Below, in pieces: positions 19,077-27,193 of a stretch of 64,000 nucleotides of DNA (position 1 is the first letter of the stretch; each line of letters starts with the position of its first letter). The stretch is from Herbaspirillum rhizosphaerae (GTDB taxonomy: Bacteria; Pseudomonadota; Gammaproteobacteria; Burkholderiales; Burkholderiaceae_D), in contig NZ_LFLU01000001.1 in assembly GCF_001189965.1 (NCBI RefSeq), positions 372,001 through 436,000 of the forward strand, read 5' to 3'. The notes beneath the pieces are model-generated. The model did no database searches, was not told the DNA's origin, and saw nothing but the letters and a program-made list of their open reading frames with translations. A program made the position numbers and the translations under genes.

Positions 19077-19689
19077 ACATGGCTCCTTCTTCCGGCGTCA
19101 TGGCCTTGTCGCCGGTCTGGATGTTGGAGAACACGATGTCGGTATGGTCGCCCGAGGCTTCCTGCATGGTGACCTTGTTGACGTAGGCGCCGCCGTCGAG
19201 CTGAATGTCGCCGATGGCTTTGGCCAGGCCCGGCTCGCGCGCCTTGAGGGCGACATGCCAGTTGCCGTTCCTGATCGTGCCGTCCAGTTCGAACAGTTTG
19301 TCGAGCTGGCTCAGGTCGCCCGCCAGCAGCGAGAACAGCACATTGTTGATCATCTTGACCACCGGCTCCTGCTGGGCGTCGAGACGCATGGCGACGCGCC
19401 CGTTCTGCATCTGCACGATGGCGTTGCGCGTGATGCGCAAGGTGCTCGGGAACGGCTGCAGGGTTTGCCACAGGATGCCCTTGCCGGCGGCGACGCAAAA
19501 ACGCCCGTTCGACAGCAGCGGCTTCTTGATGCCGGTCAGTTGCTTGGTCTGGTCGAAGCGGCCGCACATGATGGCGGGTTTGGCCAGCGCGGCCTGAATC
19601 TGGGCGACAGGGGCGGCAGCGTTGGCGGCGGCGCAGCATGCCGTCGTCAGGGTCAGCATTCCCAGTACTTTGCGGAGAGAAGAAATCAT
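19069..19689 (-). CDS. apeL: LolA-like periplasmic lipid carrier (ApeL-like)
   Basis: 206 residues. Signal peptide MISSLRKVLGMLTLTTACCAAANAAA, then a LolA-type half-barrel sequence (FDQTKQLTGIKKPLLSNGRF and FPSTLRITRN). LolA relatives chaperone hydrophobic lipid anchors through the periplasm; here the cargo is expected to be the aryl polyene lipid. The start at 19689 overlaps the thioesterase stop by four bases. Confidence 0.82.
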   Translation of the reverse strand: MISSLRKVLGMLTLTTACCAAANAAAPVAQIQAALAKPAIMCGRFDQTKQLTGIKKPLLSNGRFCVAAGKGILWQTLQPFPSTLRITRNAIVQMQNGRVAMRLDAQQEPVVKMINNVLFSLLAGDLSQLDKLFELDGTIRNGNWHVALKAREPGLAKAIGDIQLDGGAYVNKVTMQEASGDHTDIVFSNIQTGDKAMTPEEGAMFD

Positions 19690-20147
19690 GTCGGTTCCGG
19701 GTAAGGTAAGTCCAGCTTTTGCCACAGCACGCGCGGACTGACGAAGCACATTTCACGCTTGTCCATCTGCACCGCCACCTGTGTGCTGACGCCGCGCGTG
19801 AGGCGTTGGCCGCCGGCGGCGTCGGTCACCAGGTATTCCATCTTCAGGCGGTTTTCCCACTCGGTGATGGCGGCGCGCACCTTGATGCGCTGGCGGAACA
19901 CAGCCGGATTGGAGTAGCGCACCTGCAGGTCGATGATGGGCCACATGTAGCCGGATTCCTTCATCGCCGCATAGTTGTAGTCGATCTGGTCGAGCAGCGC
20001 GCAGCGGGCTGCTTCGAAGTATTCGATATAGCGGCCGTGCCAGACCACTTCCATCGGATCGAGGTCGTAGAACTGGATCTGCAGCTCGACCTCGGCCTGC
20101 CAGGGAGAATTGGCGAGGGTGATTTTGCCCTCCGGCGGCTTAGTCAT
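19686..20147 (-). CDS. apeK: 4HBT-type acyl thioesterase (ApeK-like)
   Basis: 153 residues; single hotdog domain of the 4-hydroxybenzoyl-CoA thioesterase type. The motif YDLDPMEVVWHGRYIEYFEAAR carries the catalytic Asp. It probably hydrolyses or proofreads ACP/CoA-bound aryl intermediates. The ATG at 20147 overlaps the ammonia-lyase stop by eight bases; earlier in-frame starts lie within that gene. Confidence 0.87.
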   Translation of the reverse strand: MTKPPEGKITLANSPWQAEVELQIQFYDLDPMEVVWHGRYIEYFEAARCALLDQIDYNYAAMKESGYMWPIIDLQVRYSNPAVFRQRIKVRAAITEWENRLKMEYLVTDAAGGQRLTRGVSTQVAVQMDKREMCFVSPRVLWQKLDLPYPEPT

Positions 20148-21711
20148 ACAGGCTCCAGGCGCGTGCGCGGATGCGTTGCAGCAGCAGGCGCAGATCCGGC
20201 TCCAGCATGCGGTCTTCGGCGACCGGGGCGATGTCGGCGGCAAGCGCTTCCTGCATGGCGGCCAGACGACCGCCCGGCAAGTCGGCCAGCGGCGTTTCGG
20301 GTTGCAGCTCGCTGCGCAGCCAGACGCCCTGGCGCACGGTGATCAGCAGCGCGGCGACGACCTGCTCGGTCAGTTCCAGCACGCGCAGGCAGTCGCGCGC
20401 GGCGATGGTGCCCATGCTGACCTTGTCCTGGTTGTGGCATTCGGTCGAGCGCGAGAACACCGAGGCCGGCATGGTCAGTTTCAGTGCTTCGGCGGTCCAG
20501 GCGGAGGAACTGATCTGCAGCGCCTTGAGGCCGTGGTTGATGGCCGCGCGCGGACCCTTGGCGCCCGACAGGTTGGACGGCAGGCCGTTGTTGTAGCGGC
20601 TGTCGACCAGCAGCGCCATCTGGCGATCGAGCAGGTCGGCGATGTTGGCGACGGCGTTCTTCATGCTATCCATGGCGAAGGCGATATGGCCGCCGTAGAA
20701 GTGGCCGCCGTGCAGCACGCGCTCGTTGTCCGGATCGATGATCGGGTTGTCGTTGGCGCTGTTGAGTTCGTTCTCGATATTGCTGCGCAGCCACGGCAGC
20801 GCATCGGTCAGCACGCCGATGACGTGCGGCGCGCAGCGGATCGAGTAGCGGTCCTGCAGGCGCTTTTCATTGCGCAGCGGCTGGTCGCAGGCGAGGTCGG
20901 TCTGCAGCCAGCCGGCCACCTGCTGCTGGCCCGGATGCGGCTTGACCGAGAACAGCGTGGCGTCGAAATGGTGGGCGTTGCCGTCCAGCGAGAAGCTGGC
21001 CATGGCGGTGATGCGGGTGGCCACCCGGCACAGGTATTCGGCGCGTTGATAGGCGAGGCAGGCCAGCGCCGTCATGACGGCGGTGCCGTTCATGATCGCC
21101 AGGCCTTCTTTCGGGCGCAGGCGCAGCGGCGTCATGCCGGCGGCTTGCAGGGCGGATGCCGCATCGACTTGTTCGCCGCTCTTCCAGACCTGGCGTTCGC
21201 CGCACAGCACGGCGGCGAGATAGGACAACGGCGTGAGGTCGCCGCTGGCGCCGACCGAACCTTCGGAAGGAATCAACGGCAGCAGGTCGTTTTGCAGCAA
21301 GCCTTCGATCTGTTTCAGCAGGCCGACGCTGACGCCGGAATAGCCTTTGCTGAGCGAGGTCAGGCGCGCCGCCAGAATGGCACGCGTCTGTTCAGGCGTG
21401 AACACGCTGCCCAGACCGCAGCCGTGGTAGGTGTAGAGATGATGCGGCAATTCGGCGATCAGCTCCGGCGGCACGGTGACGGTGCACGAGTCGCCGTAGC
21501 CGGTGGTGACGCCGTAGACGGTGCCGTCTTCGCGCAGCAGGCGATCGAGGAAGTCGGCGCCGCGCTGGATGCGCGCCAGGAAGTCCGGCGCATCGGACAA
21601 CGCGGCATGCGCGGTGCCTTCGGCGATGGCGTTGACTTGTTCGATGGTCAGCGGGGTTGCGCCGAAAGTGACGAAGTCGGCTGCGGCAGCCGGAGATTTA
21701 GTGTGGGGCAT
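20140..21711 (-). CDS. Aromatic amino acid ammonia-lyase (HAL/PAL/TAL family) in the aryl polyene operon
   Basis: 523 residues. GSVGASGDLTPLSYL contains the Ala155-Ser156-Gly157 triad that forms the MIO cofactor. VYGVTTGYG supplies the catalytic Tyr66. The substrate-selecting loop reads HLYTYHGCG (Tyr95-His96), matching neither the textbook Ser-His of histidine lyases nor the Phe-Leu of phenylalanine lyases; a His here would fit a phenolic ring. The likely role is tyrosine to 4-coumarate, or another aryl-acrylate starter. No hut genes are nearby, so histidine catabolism is unlikely. It overlaps both neighbours. Confidence 0.85.
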   Translation of the reverse strand: MPHTKSPAAAADFVTFGATPLTIEQVNAIAEGTAHAALSDAPDFLARIQRGADFLDRLLREDGTVYGVTTGYGDSCTVTVPPELIAELPHHLYTYHGCGLGSVFTPEQTRAILAARLTSLSKGYSGVSVGLLKQIEGLLQNDLLPLIPSEGSVGASGDLTPLSYLAAVLCGERQVWKSGEQVDAASALQAAGMTPLRLRPKEGLAIMNGTAVMTALACLAYQRAEYLCRVATRITAMASFSLDGNAHHFDATLFSVKPHPGQQQVAGWLQTDLACDQPLRNEKRLQDRYSIRCAPHVIGVLTDALPWLRSNIENELNSANDNPIIDPDNERVLHGGHFYGGHIAFAMDSMKNAVANIADLLDRQMALLVDSRYNNGLPSNLSGAKGPRAAINHGLKALQISSSAWTAEALKLTMPASVFSRSTECHNQDKVSMGTIAARDCLRVLELTEQVVAALLITVRQGVWLRSELQPETPLADLPGGRLAAMQEALAADIAPVAEDRMLEPDLRLLLQRIRARAWSLYD

Positions 21712-22690
21712 CGTGGCTATCCAGTGTGGGCAGGGCCCAGAAATCGTAAAAATTGAACCATTGCAGCGGCGCTTGCAGGCAATGGTGTTCCAGGCGTGCG
21801 GCGTAGTCGGCCGCCAGTTCACCGAGCAGTTGGTCGCGCTGCTTGCGCGGCAACTGGATCTGATCGCGAAAGCCTTCGAAACAAAGTTCTGCGCCGTCGC
21901 GCGTGCGGCGCGAGAACATCAGAAAGACCGGGCAATTCAACAGGCTTGCCAGCACGTAAGGGCCGATGGGGAAGGGCGCAGCTTCGCCCATGAAGGGCGC
22001 AAGCGCCACGCGCGGATTGGGCGACACCGGAACCCGGTCGCCGGCGATGACGACAAATTCGCCCTGTGCGACCTTGTCGGCCAGGATCACGGCGGTGGCC
22101 GGCGTCATCTCGGTGACTTGCATCAGGTTCATCTGGCTGCTGGGGTCGAGCTGGGCCAGCATGTTGTTGAAGGCTTGCGCATGTTTGGTGTGCACCAGCA
22201 CCGTCAGCCTGACGTTGGGATGCCGGCGGCCCAGCAGGCGGCATAGTTCCAGGTTGCCCAGATGCGTGCACATCATCAGTCCGCCGCGGCCTTGCGCAGC
22301 GGCATCGGTGATCAGCGCGCCGCCGTGCACCTGCACCTTGTCCATCGGGAACAGGCCGCCCCACAGCAGCATCTTGTCGAGCAGGCTTTCGCCGAATGCC
22401 GCGAAATGGCGGAATGCGCCGCGCAGGCCGACCGGCGTCGCCGATGCCGGATGCGAGGCGCGCAGGTGGGCCAGGTAATCGAGCGATGCCTTGCGCGCTA
22501 CCGGATTGCGCGCCATGTACCAGGCCAGCACCGGATACAGCATCAGCCGGAACGGCCAGCGGCCGAGCACGCGATAGACGAAAAACAGCAGGCGCATGCC
22601 GGCGACGAAACTGACTTCGTTGATCTGCGCCCAATGCTTGCCGGACCGATGCGGAGGCGGCATGGCCTGGGTTTCCTTGTTCGCCGTCAT
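21698..22690 (-). CDS. LpxL/HtrB-type lipid acyltransferase (C-terminal half of ApeJ)
   Basis: 330 residues. GLMMCTHLGNLELCRLLGRR contains the acyltransferase H-x4-E motif, and VIAGDRVPVS and LASLLNCPVFLMF are typical of the lauroyl-transferase family. There is one hydrophobic N-terminal segment. In E. coli-type clusters a glycosyltransferase and this acyltransferase are, as I recall, fused as ApeJ; here they are two genes joined by an ATGA overlap at 22687-22690. It probably acylates the glycerol- or sugar-like anchor of the pigment. Confidence 0.8.
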   Translation of the reverse strand: MTANKETQAMPPPHRSGKHWAQINEVSFVAGMRLLFFVYRVLGRWPFRLMLYPVLAWYMARNPVARKASLDYLAHLRASHPASATPVGLRGAFRHFAAFGESLLDKMLLWGGLFPMDKVQVHGGALITDAAAQGRGGLMMCTHLGNLELCRLLGRRHPNVRLTVLVHTKHAQAFNNMLAQLDPSSQMNLMQVTEMTPATAVILADKVAQGEFVVIAGDRVPVSPNPRVALAPFMGEAAPFPIGPYVLASLLNCPVFLMFSRRTRDGAELCFEGFRDQIQLPRKQRDQLLGELAADYAARLEHHCLQAPLQWFNFYDFWALPTLDSHDAPH

Positions 22691-23478
22691 CGCGTCGCCG
22701 TCCCTCTTGCAGCGGCGGAAAATTTGCGCGCCAGCAGCAGCGGTGAACGCAACAGCATGCCGAAAAACAGCACCGTGTGCATGCGCGAAATCAGGACGTT
22801 GTCGAGCCAGACTTTGAAGTGCGATACGCCGTCGCTCGGATAGCGCACACGGGTGGGCAGGTTGATGACCTGGACGTTTTTCCAGTGCAGGCGCACCAGG
22901 ATTTCGGTATCGAAATCCATGCGGCTGCCGATTGTCTGGTTCGCAGTCAGCGCCGTGACGGCCGCCAGCGGATAAATGCGGAAGCCGCACATGGAATCGC
23001 GGATGTCGAACGACAGCGTGTTGATCCAGACCCAGACATGGGTCAGGTAGCGGGCATACAGCCGGCCTTTCGGCACGCTCTCGTCATAGATCGGGCAGCC
23101 GTTGATCACTGCGTGCGGGTGCGCGGCGCAGGATACGGCGAAGCGCGGGATGTCGGCGGTATCGTGCTGGCCGTCGGAATCGATCTGCAAGGCATGGCTG
23201 TAGCCTTGTTGCGCCAGATAACGCAGCCCGGTCATGACGGCGTCGCCCTTGCCGCGATTGACGCCGTGGCGCAGCAGGGTGACTTGCTGCGGCGTGTCGG
23301 CAGCGAGCCGGTCGAGCACGGCGGCGCAGGCGCTGGTGCTGCCGTCATCGACCAGCACGCAGTGCAGGCCGTGTTGCAGCACGGCTTCCAGCACGGCCGG
23401 GATGGCGCGTTCGTGGTTGTAGACCGGGATGACGATACCTATCTTCGGGGTGGTCTCGGTTGATGGCGAATTTGTCAT
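22687..23478 (-). CDS. Family 2 glycosyltransferase (N-terminal half of ApeJ)
   Basis: 263 residues; GT2 fold. IGIVIPVYNHERAIPAVL is the first strand, VLVDDGSTS the first Asp motif and ALQIDSDGQHD the metal-binding D-x-D-type motif. A C-terminal helix with hydrophobic character follows. It presumably adds a sugar or polar head to the lipid carrier of the pigment. The ATG at 23478 overlaps the stop of the ligase gene by four bases; the upstream extension to 23685 is a shadow. Confidence 0.83.
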   Translation of the reverse strand: MTNSPSTETTPKIGIVIPVYNHERAIPAVLEAVLQHGLHCVLVDDGSTSACAAVLDRLAADTPQQVTLLRHGVNRGKGDAVMTGLRYLAQQGYSHALQIDSDGQHDTADIPRFAVSCAAHPHAVINGCPIYDESVPKGRLYARYLTHVWVWINTLSFDIRDSMCGFRIYPLAAVTALTANQTIGSRMDFDTEILVRLHWKNVQVINLPTRVRYPSDGVSHFKVWLDNVLISRMHTVLFFGMLLRSPLLLARKFSAAARGTATR

Positions 23479-25268
23479 GCGGCGCCTCCCAGCAGGATGC
23501 GTCCGCTGGCATGCTGGCCATCGGCAGAGTGCAGGCGGAATGCCAGCGCGCTTTTCTGGATGTCGTGCTCCAGTTCCAGGCTGACGGTTGCGCCGGGAAC
23601 GATGACGCGCTGGAATTTCAGCGCCTGCATGCCGATGCAATCCGGCGGCAGCGGCAAATATTGACGTCCCAGTTCCAGCGCCCAATTCACCTGGGCGACG
23701 CCGGGCAAGATAGGCGTTTCAGGAAAATGGCCTTCGAAATACAGCAGGTTTTCGGGCACGTGCAGTTGCAGCGTGACCTCGGTTTCAGTGCGCTGCACCA
23801 GCCTGTGTTCGGGCAGCAGGGGGCGCCCCGATGCCGCCGGTGCCGATGACGATGTCTGGGGCTCTTCCAGCAGCGCGGTCAATGCCGCCAGCGTGGTCTT
23901 GCCTTGCGTGTTGGCCGGCATGGCGTCGAGATAGCGCCACATGCGCGGTAGCGCGACGCTTTCAATCGCATCCGCCAGCGCCGCACGCAGTTGCGTGTTG
24001 AGCGCCAGCTTGCCTTGCTGCTCCAGTACGCCGCGTCCGGCCGTCGTCAGCACCACGAACGCGGCGATGCGGTCGCGTTGGCCGGCGGCCTGATGCAGCA
24101 TCACGCGCGCTTCCGCCGCGAGCGGCGACGCCAGCAGCAGGCGCTCGATCTGGTCGAGCGAGATGCGTTTTTCTTCCAGCTTGACGATGCGGTCGGCGCG
24201 GCCGCGCAGGTAAAACTTTTGTTGGTCGGTGAATTCGACCCGGTCGGCCATCCGCAGCCAGTCGCTGTCGGGCAGATGGGGCGAGCGGACTTCCAGGCAA
24301 TCGTGTTCATCGTTCAGACGCACATCGACGTGCGGCATCGGCTGCCAGCTGTCGTCGCGCGCAGTACCGGAGACAGACGCGGAGACAGAAGCGGGCAGAG
24401 GCTGGCGCCAGGCGATGCCGCCGGTTTCCGAGCTGCCATAGATTTCGATCGGACTATGCCCGAATTGCTGATGCGTGGCTGCCGCCACATCCGGCAGCAG
24501 CGGGCCGCCGGACGAGAAGATGGCTTGCAGGTGCGTGATGTCGGGTTGCACCGGGCTTTCCGGCAGGCGTTTCAGGTGCGCCGGGCTGGACAGCAACAGC
24601 CAGGGGCGCTGCGGCGCAATCGCTGCCAGGTCTTCCGGGAAGAAGGCGCTGCGGGCGTGGATCGCGCGGCCGGCGCACAGCGGCCACAGCACCTTGAATA
24701 ACAAGCCGTAGATGTGTTGGTGCGAGACCGTCGAGACGATTTCGGATACGCCTGCGCGGGCGCCGAACAGCGCATCGAGCGTGGCGACTTCGTTCGACAT
24801 CTGCGAGAGTTTTTTCGGGATGGCTTGTGCGGCGCCGGTGCTGCCGGAGGTGTAGACCACCAGACCGATGAAGTCGCCGTCAAGTTTGTCGCCAGGCGCC
24901 GCAGCGGTGGCCGCGACGCTTGCGGAGTTCGACGGGAGCGCTAACGCTTTCCACTCTTGCTCAAAGTCGCCGAGGAAGCCGTCGACCTTCGCCGCGAGCG
25001 CCTTGCAGGTGTCCGGCAAGGTGTCGCTGGGCAGATAAACCGTCTTGCCGGCTTGCCAGGCGCCGAACAGCGCTGCGGCAAAGGCGATCGTGTCCTGCAT
25101 GTAGAGCGCGAAGTTGCGGCCGTCGCGGCTGGCCAGTAGTTGTCGCCATTGCTCCGCTTCACGGCGGAATTGCGCGTTGCCGACCGCATCGGTATTGCGC
25201 CAGCCGATCAGGTGGTCGCCGGCGCGCGCCATGTAGGGCAGCGCCAGCATATCGATGAATTCAGGCAT
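23475..25268 (-). CDS. Fused acyl-ACP synthetase and hotdog dehydratase (ApeH-ApeI fusion)
   Basis: 597 residues with two joined functions. Residues 1 to about 455 are an AMP-forming adenylating enzyme: the phosphate loop VVYTSGSTGAAQAIPKK, YGSSETGGIAWRQ and the C-terminal hinge FYLRGRADRIVKLEEKRI. It should activate the aryl starter and load it on an ACP. Residues from about 490 form an ApeI-type dehydratase (LYFEGHFPETPILPGVAQVNWAL, with the hotdog His). In the E. coli-type system these are separate ApeH and ApeI. The start at 25268 overlaps the ApeG-like gene by eight bases. Confidence 0.88.
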   Translation of the reverse strand: MPEFIDMLALPYMARAGDHLIGWRNTDAVGNAQFRREAEQWRQLLASRDGRNFALYMQDTIAFAAALFGAWQAGKTVYLPSDTLPDTCKALAAKVDGFLGDFEQEWKALALPSNSASVAATAAAPGDKLDGDFIGLVVYTSGSTGAAQAIPKKLSQMSNEVATLDALFGARAGVSEIVSTVSHQHIYGLLFKVLWPLCAGRAIHARSAFFPEDLAAIAPQRPWLLLSSPAHLKRLPESPVQPDITHLQAIFSSGGPLLPDVAAATHQQFGHSPIEIYGSSETGGIAWRQPLPASVSASVSGTARDDSWQPMPHVDVRLNDEHDCLEVRSPHLPDSDWLRMADRVEFTDQQKFYLRGRADRIVKLEEKRISLDQIERLLLASPLAAEARVMLHQAAGQRDRIAAFVVLTTAGRGVLEQQGKLALNTQLRAALADAIESVALPRMWRYLDAMPANTQGKTTLAALTALLEEPQTSSSAPAASGRPLLPEHRLVQRTETEVTLQLHVPENLLYFEGHFPETPILPGVAQVNWALELGRQYLPLPPDCIGMQALKFQRVIVPGATVSLELEHDIQKSALAFRLHSADGQHASGRILLGGAA

Positions 25269-25818
25269 GGTGGTGACGCCTGACGTAGAAGCGCACGATG
25301 TATTCGCCGACGAACAGCGCGCCCATCAGCACATAAGAAATCAGGCCGGTATACAGCGACCAGACCGCTTCCGAGGCCCACACTGCGGTGGCAAAGGCGA
25401 TGCCGCCGTTGAGCGCGAAGAAGCCGCACCACACCTGGGTGACGCGGCGGGTGTAAGCGACGGCGAAGGCGGGCAGATCCGGATCCTGCAAACGCGCCAG
25501 CCGTTCGATGATGGACGGCGGGCGCACCAGGCTGGCGCCGAACAGGGCCAGCATGCCGAGGCTGACGATGACCGGATACAGCTTGAGCGGCAACAAGGCG
25601 TTCCACAGCAAGGCCGGCGCGGCCAGCGCCAGGGCGGCCAGGCTCATCCAGCGGTAACGCTGGCCGAGCCTGAAGGTGAGCAGGCGCAACACCGCCACGG
25701 CGACCAGCGCCAGCGCCAGCATCCGCGGTTCCATCTTCCCGTGCGCATACCAGATCAGCAGTGGATAGACCAGGATGACCAGCGTGGTCAGGATATTGGC
25801 GAAATCAGGCTTTTTCAT
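25261..25818 (-). CDS. apeG: COG4648-type inner-membrane protein (ApeG-like)
   Basis: 185 residues, mostly hydrophobic, with about six membrane segments (ILTTLVILVYPLLIWYA at the N-terminus, TGLISYVLMGALFVGEYIVRF at the C-terminus) and a basic His-rich tail. No catalytic motif is evident. The family occurs almost exclusively with APE clusters and its function is unassigned. MKKPDF at 25818 is the preferred start; an ATG seven codons earlier is possible. It overlaps the ACP gene by 14 nt. Confidence 0.82.
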   Translation of the reverse strand: MKKPDFANILTTLVILVYPLLIWYAHGKMEPRMLALALVAVAVLRLLTFRLGQRYRWMSLAALALAAPALLWNALLPLKLYPVIVSLGMLALFGASLVRPPSIIERLARLQDPDLPAFAVAYTRRVTQVWCGFFALNGGIAFATAVWASEAVWSLYTGLISYVLMGALFVGEYIVRFYVRRHHHA

Positions 25819-26083
25819 CCGCTTGCAGCAGCGTCGCAATCACGTTGACCACATCCTGCACGGTGCGCACGGTGCGGAACACGTCGGGCTGGATGCGTTT
25901 GCCGGTCATCTGGTTCAGTTTGACGACGATGTCGACGGCGTCGATGCTGTCGATGTCCAGATCGGTGTAGAGATTGGATTGCGGCGAGATCCTGGCTTTA
26001 TCGAGTTCGAACATCTCATGCAGCATGTCGACGATCCAGATGTAGATCTCGTCCTTGTTCATGGTTGGCGCTAAGGTTGTCAT
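25805..26083 (-). CDS. apeF: Acyl carrier protein (ApeF-like)
   Basis: 92 residues. The phosphopantetheine site is the serine of DLDIDSIDAVDIV near residue 46, in the usual four-helix ACP layout. It lies between the membrane protein and the second ACP, so the pathway has two dedicated carriers. In characterised systems one ACP carries the starter and the other the extending chain. MNKDE at 26062 is an alternative start seven codons in; the upstream ATG has the better (though weak) ribosome site. Confidence 0.87.
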   Translation of the reverse strand: MTTLAPTMNKDEIYIWIVDMLHEMFELDKARISPQSNLYTDLDIDSIDAVDIVVKLNQMTGKRIQPDVFRTVRTVQDVVNVIATLLQADEKA

Positions 26084-26095
26084 GGTGAGCCTACT

Positions 26096-26356
26096 TTACT
26101 TATTGGCGTGATTGGCGATCAAGGCTTCCAGGGATTGAACCGAGGCAAAGTGCTTGCGGGTTTCTTCGGAATTCGCGGATAAAACGACGCCGTAGCGTTT
26201 TTGCAGCGCAACGCCCAGTTCGAGCGCGTCGATGGAATCCAATCCCAGTCCGTCGCCGAACAGCGGGGCGGCGGAATCGATGTCGGACGGACGGATGTCT
26301 TCCAGTTGCAGAACTTCGATAATGAGTTCTTTGATTTCTTCGTCGAGTCTTGGCAT
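26096..26356 (-). CDS. apeE: Acyl carrier protein (ApeE-like)
   Basis: 86 residues. GLGLDSIDALELGVALQKRYG contains the modified serine near residue 41, and the flanking acidic residues are typical of FabD-like recognition helices. It differs clearly from the second ACP, which argues for separate partners rather than a recent duplication. It lies 3 nt after the acyltransferase gene and 12 nt before the second ACP gene. Confidence 0.88.
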   Translation of the reverse strand: MPRLDEEIKELIIEVLQLEDIRPSDIDSAAPLFGDGLGLDSIDALELGVALQKRYGVVLSANSEETRKHFASVQSLEALIANHANK

Positions 26357-26359
26357 CGC

Positions 26360-27193
26360 CTAGCTTTCTTTCATGAAATAGTTTTGCAGGTAGTACGTGA
26401 GCTGGCGCGCTGCCAGGGTCGGGTTCTCGGCCTGGCCGGTGACTTCCCTGATATCGATGTCCTGCCGGATTTCGATGTCGAAGTGTGCCATGGTTGGCGG
26501 AACTTTCCACCATTTGTTACCTTTGGCGAGCGTGCCCGGCGTGCAACGGATGATGACCGGGGTAATTGCGCATTCGCCGCGCACGGCGACATTGGCCGCG
26601 CCGCGCTTGAATGTCATGTTGCCGTCGGCAGGGGTGCGGGTGCCTTCGGGGAAAATGATCAGGTTGCCGCCGCTGCGCAGGGAGGCGATGCAGTCGTCCA
26701 CCAGCTCCGGGCCGTCTTCATTGCTGATATAGCCGGCCGCCCGCACCGGGCCGCGGGTAAAGGGATTACGCCACAAGGCACCCTTGACGATGCAGTCGGC
26801 CTGCCGGACGAAGGCCATCAGCAGCACCGTGTCGATCAGGCTGGGGTGGTTGGCGAGGATCAGCAGGCCGCGGCGTTGCAGTCTTTCCAGGCCGGTGATG
26901 TCGTAGCTGAGTACGCCCAGTACGCGCATGAGTTCGACAAACGCGCGGAAAGACAGGCGAATGATGCGACGCGCCCAGAGCACGCGCTGTGCTTCGTTGC
27001 GGACCATGAGATTGAGCAGCGGGAAGATGGCCAGCCGCATCGCCAGGCCGCCGGCGCCGAACGCAGCGAAACTGAGTCCGGTCCCACATACTCGCCAGTA
27101 TTTGTTCAAAAGGGCGGTTTGCTGCCCGGTCGATTGCTTCGTCGAATGCATGATCAGCTTTTTGCCCGATCGCTTATTCAACCAATCAAGCAT
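26360..27193 (-). CDS. apeD: PlsC-type 1-acyl-glycerol-phosphate acyltransferase (ApeD-like)
   Basis: 277 residues. LLILANHPSLIDTVLLM contains the H-x4-D catalytic motif and GNLIIFPEGTRTP the second signature block of PlsC enzymes. A hydrophobic stretch near residues 45-70 should anchor it to the inner membrane. It is thought to transfer acyl or pigment chains to the glycerol anchor. The start at 27193 overlaps the apeC stop by eight bases. Confidence 0.85.
   Translation of the reverse strand: MLDWLNKRSGKKLIMHSTKQSTGQQTALLNKYWRVCGTGLSFAAFGAGGLAMRLAIFPLLNLMVRNEAQRVLWARRIIRLSFRAFVELMRVLGVLSYDITGLERLQRRGLLILANHPSLIDTVLLMAFVRQADCIVKGALWRNPFTRGPVRAAGYISNEDGPELVDDCIASLRSGGNLIIFPEGTRTPADGNMTFKRGAANVAVRGECAITPVIIRCTPGTLAKGNKWWKVPPTMAHFDIEIRQDIDIREVTGQAENPTLAARQLTYYLQNYFMKES

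Noticed and set aside
20140..21711. Annotation as hutH in a histidine-degradation pathway
   Set aside because: No hutU, hutI or hutG is nearby, the substrate loop differs from histidine lyases, and the gene is embedded in the pigment operon by overlaps on both sides.
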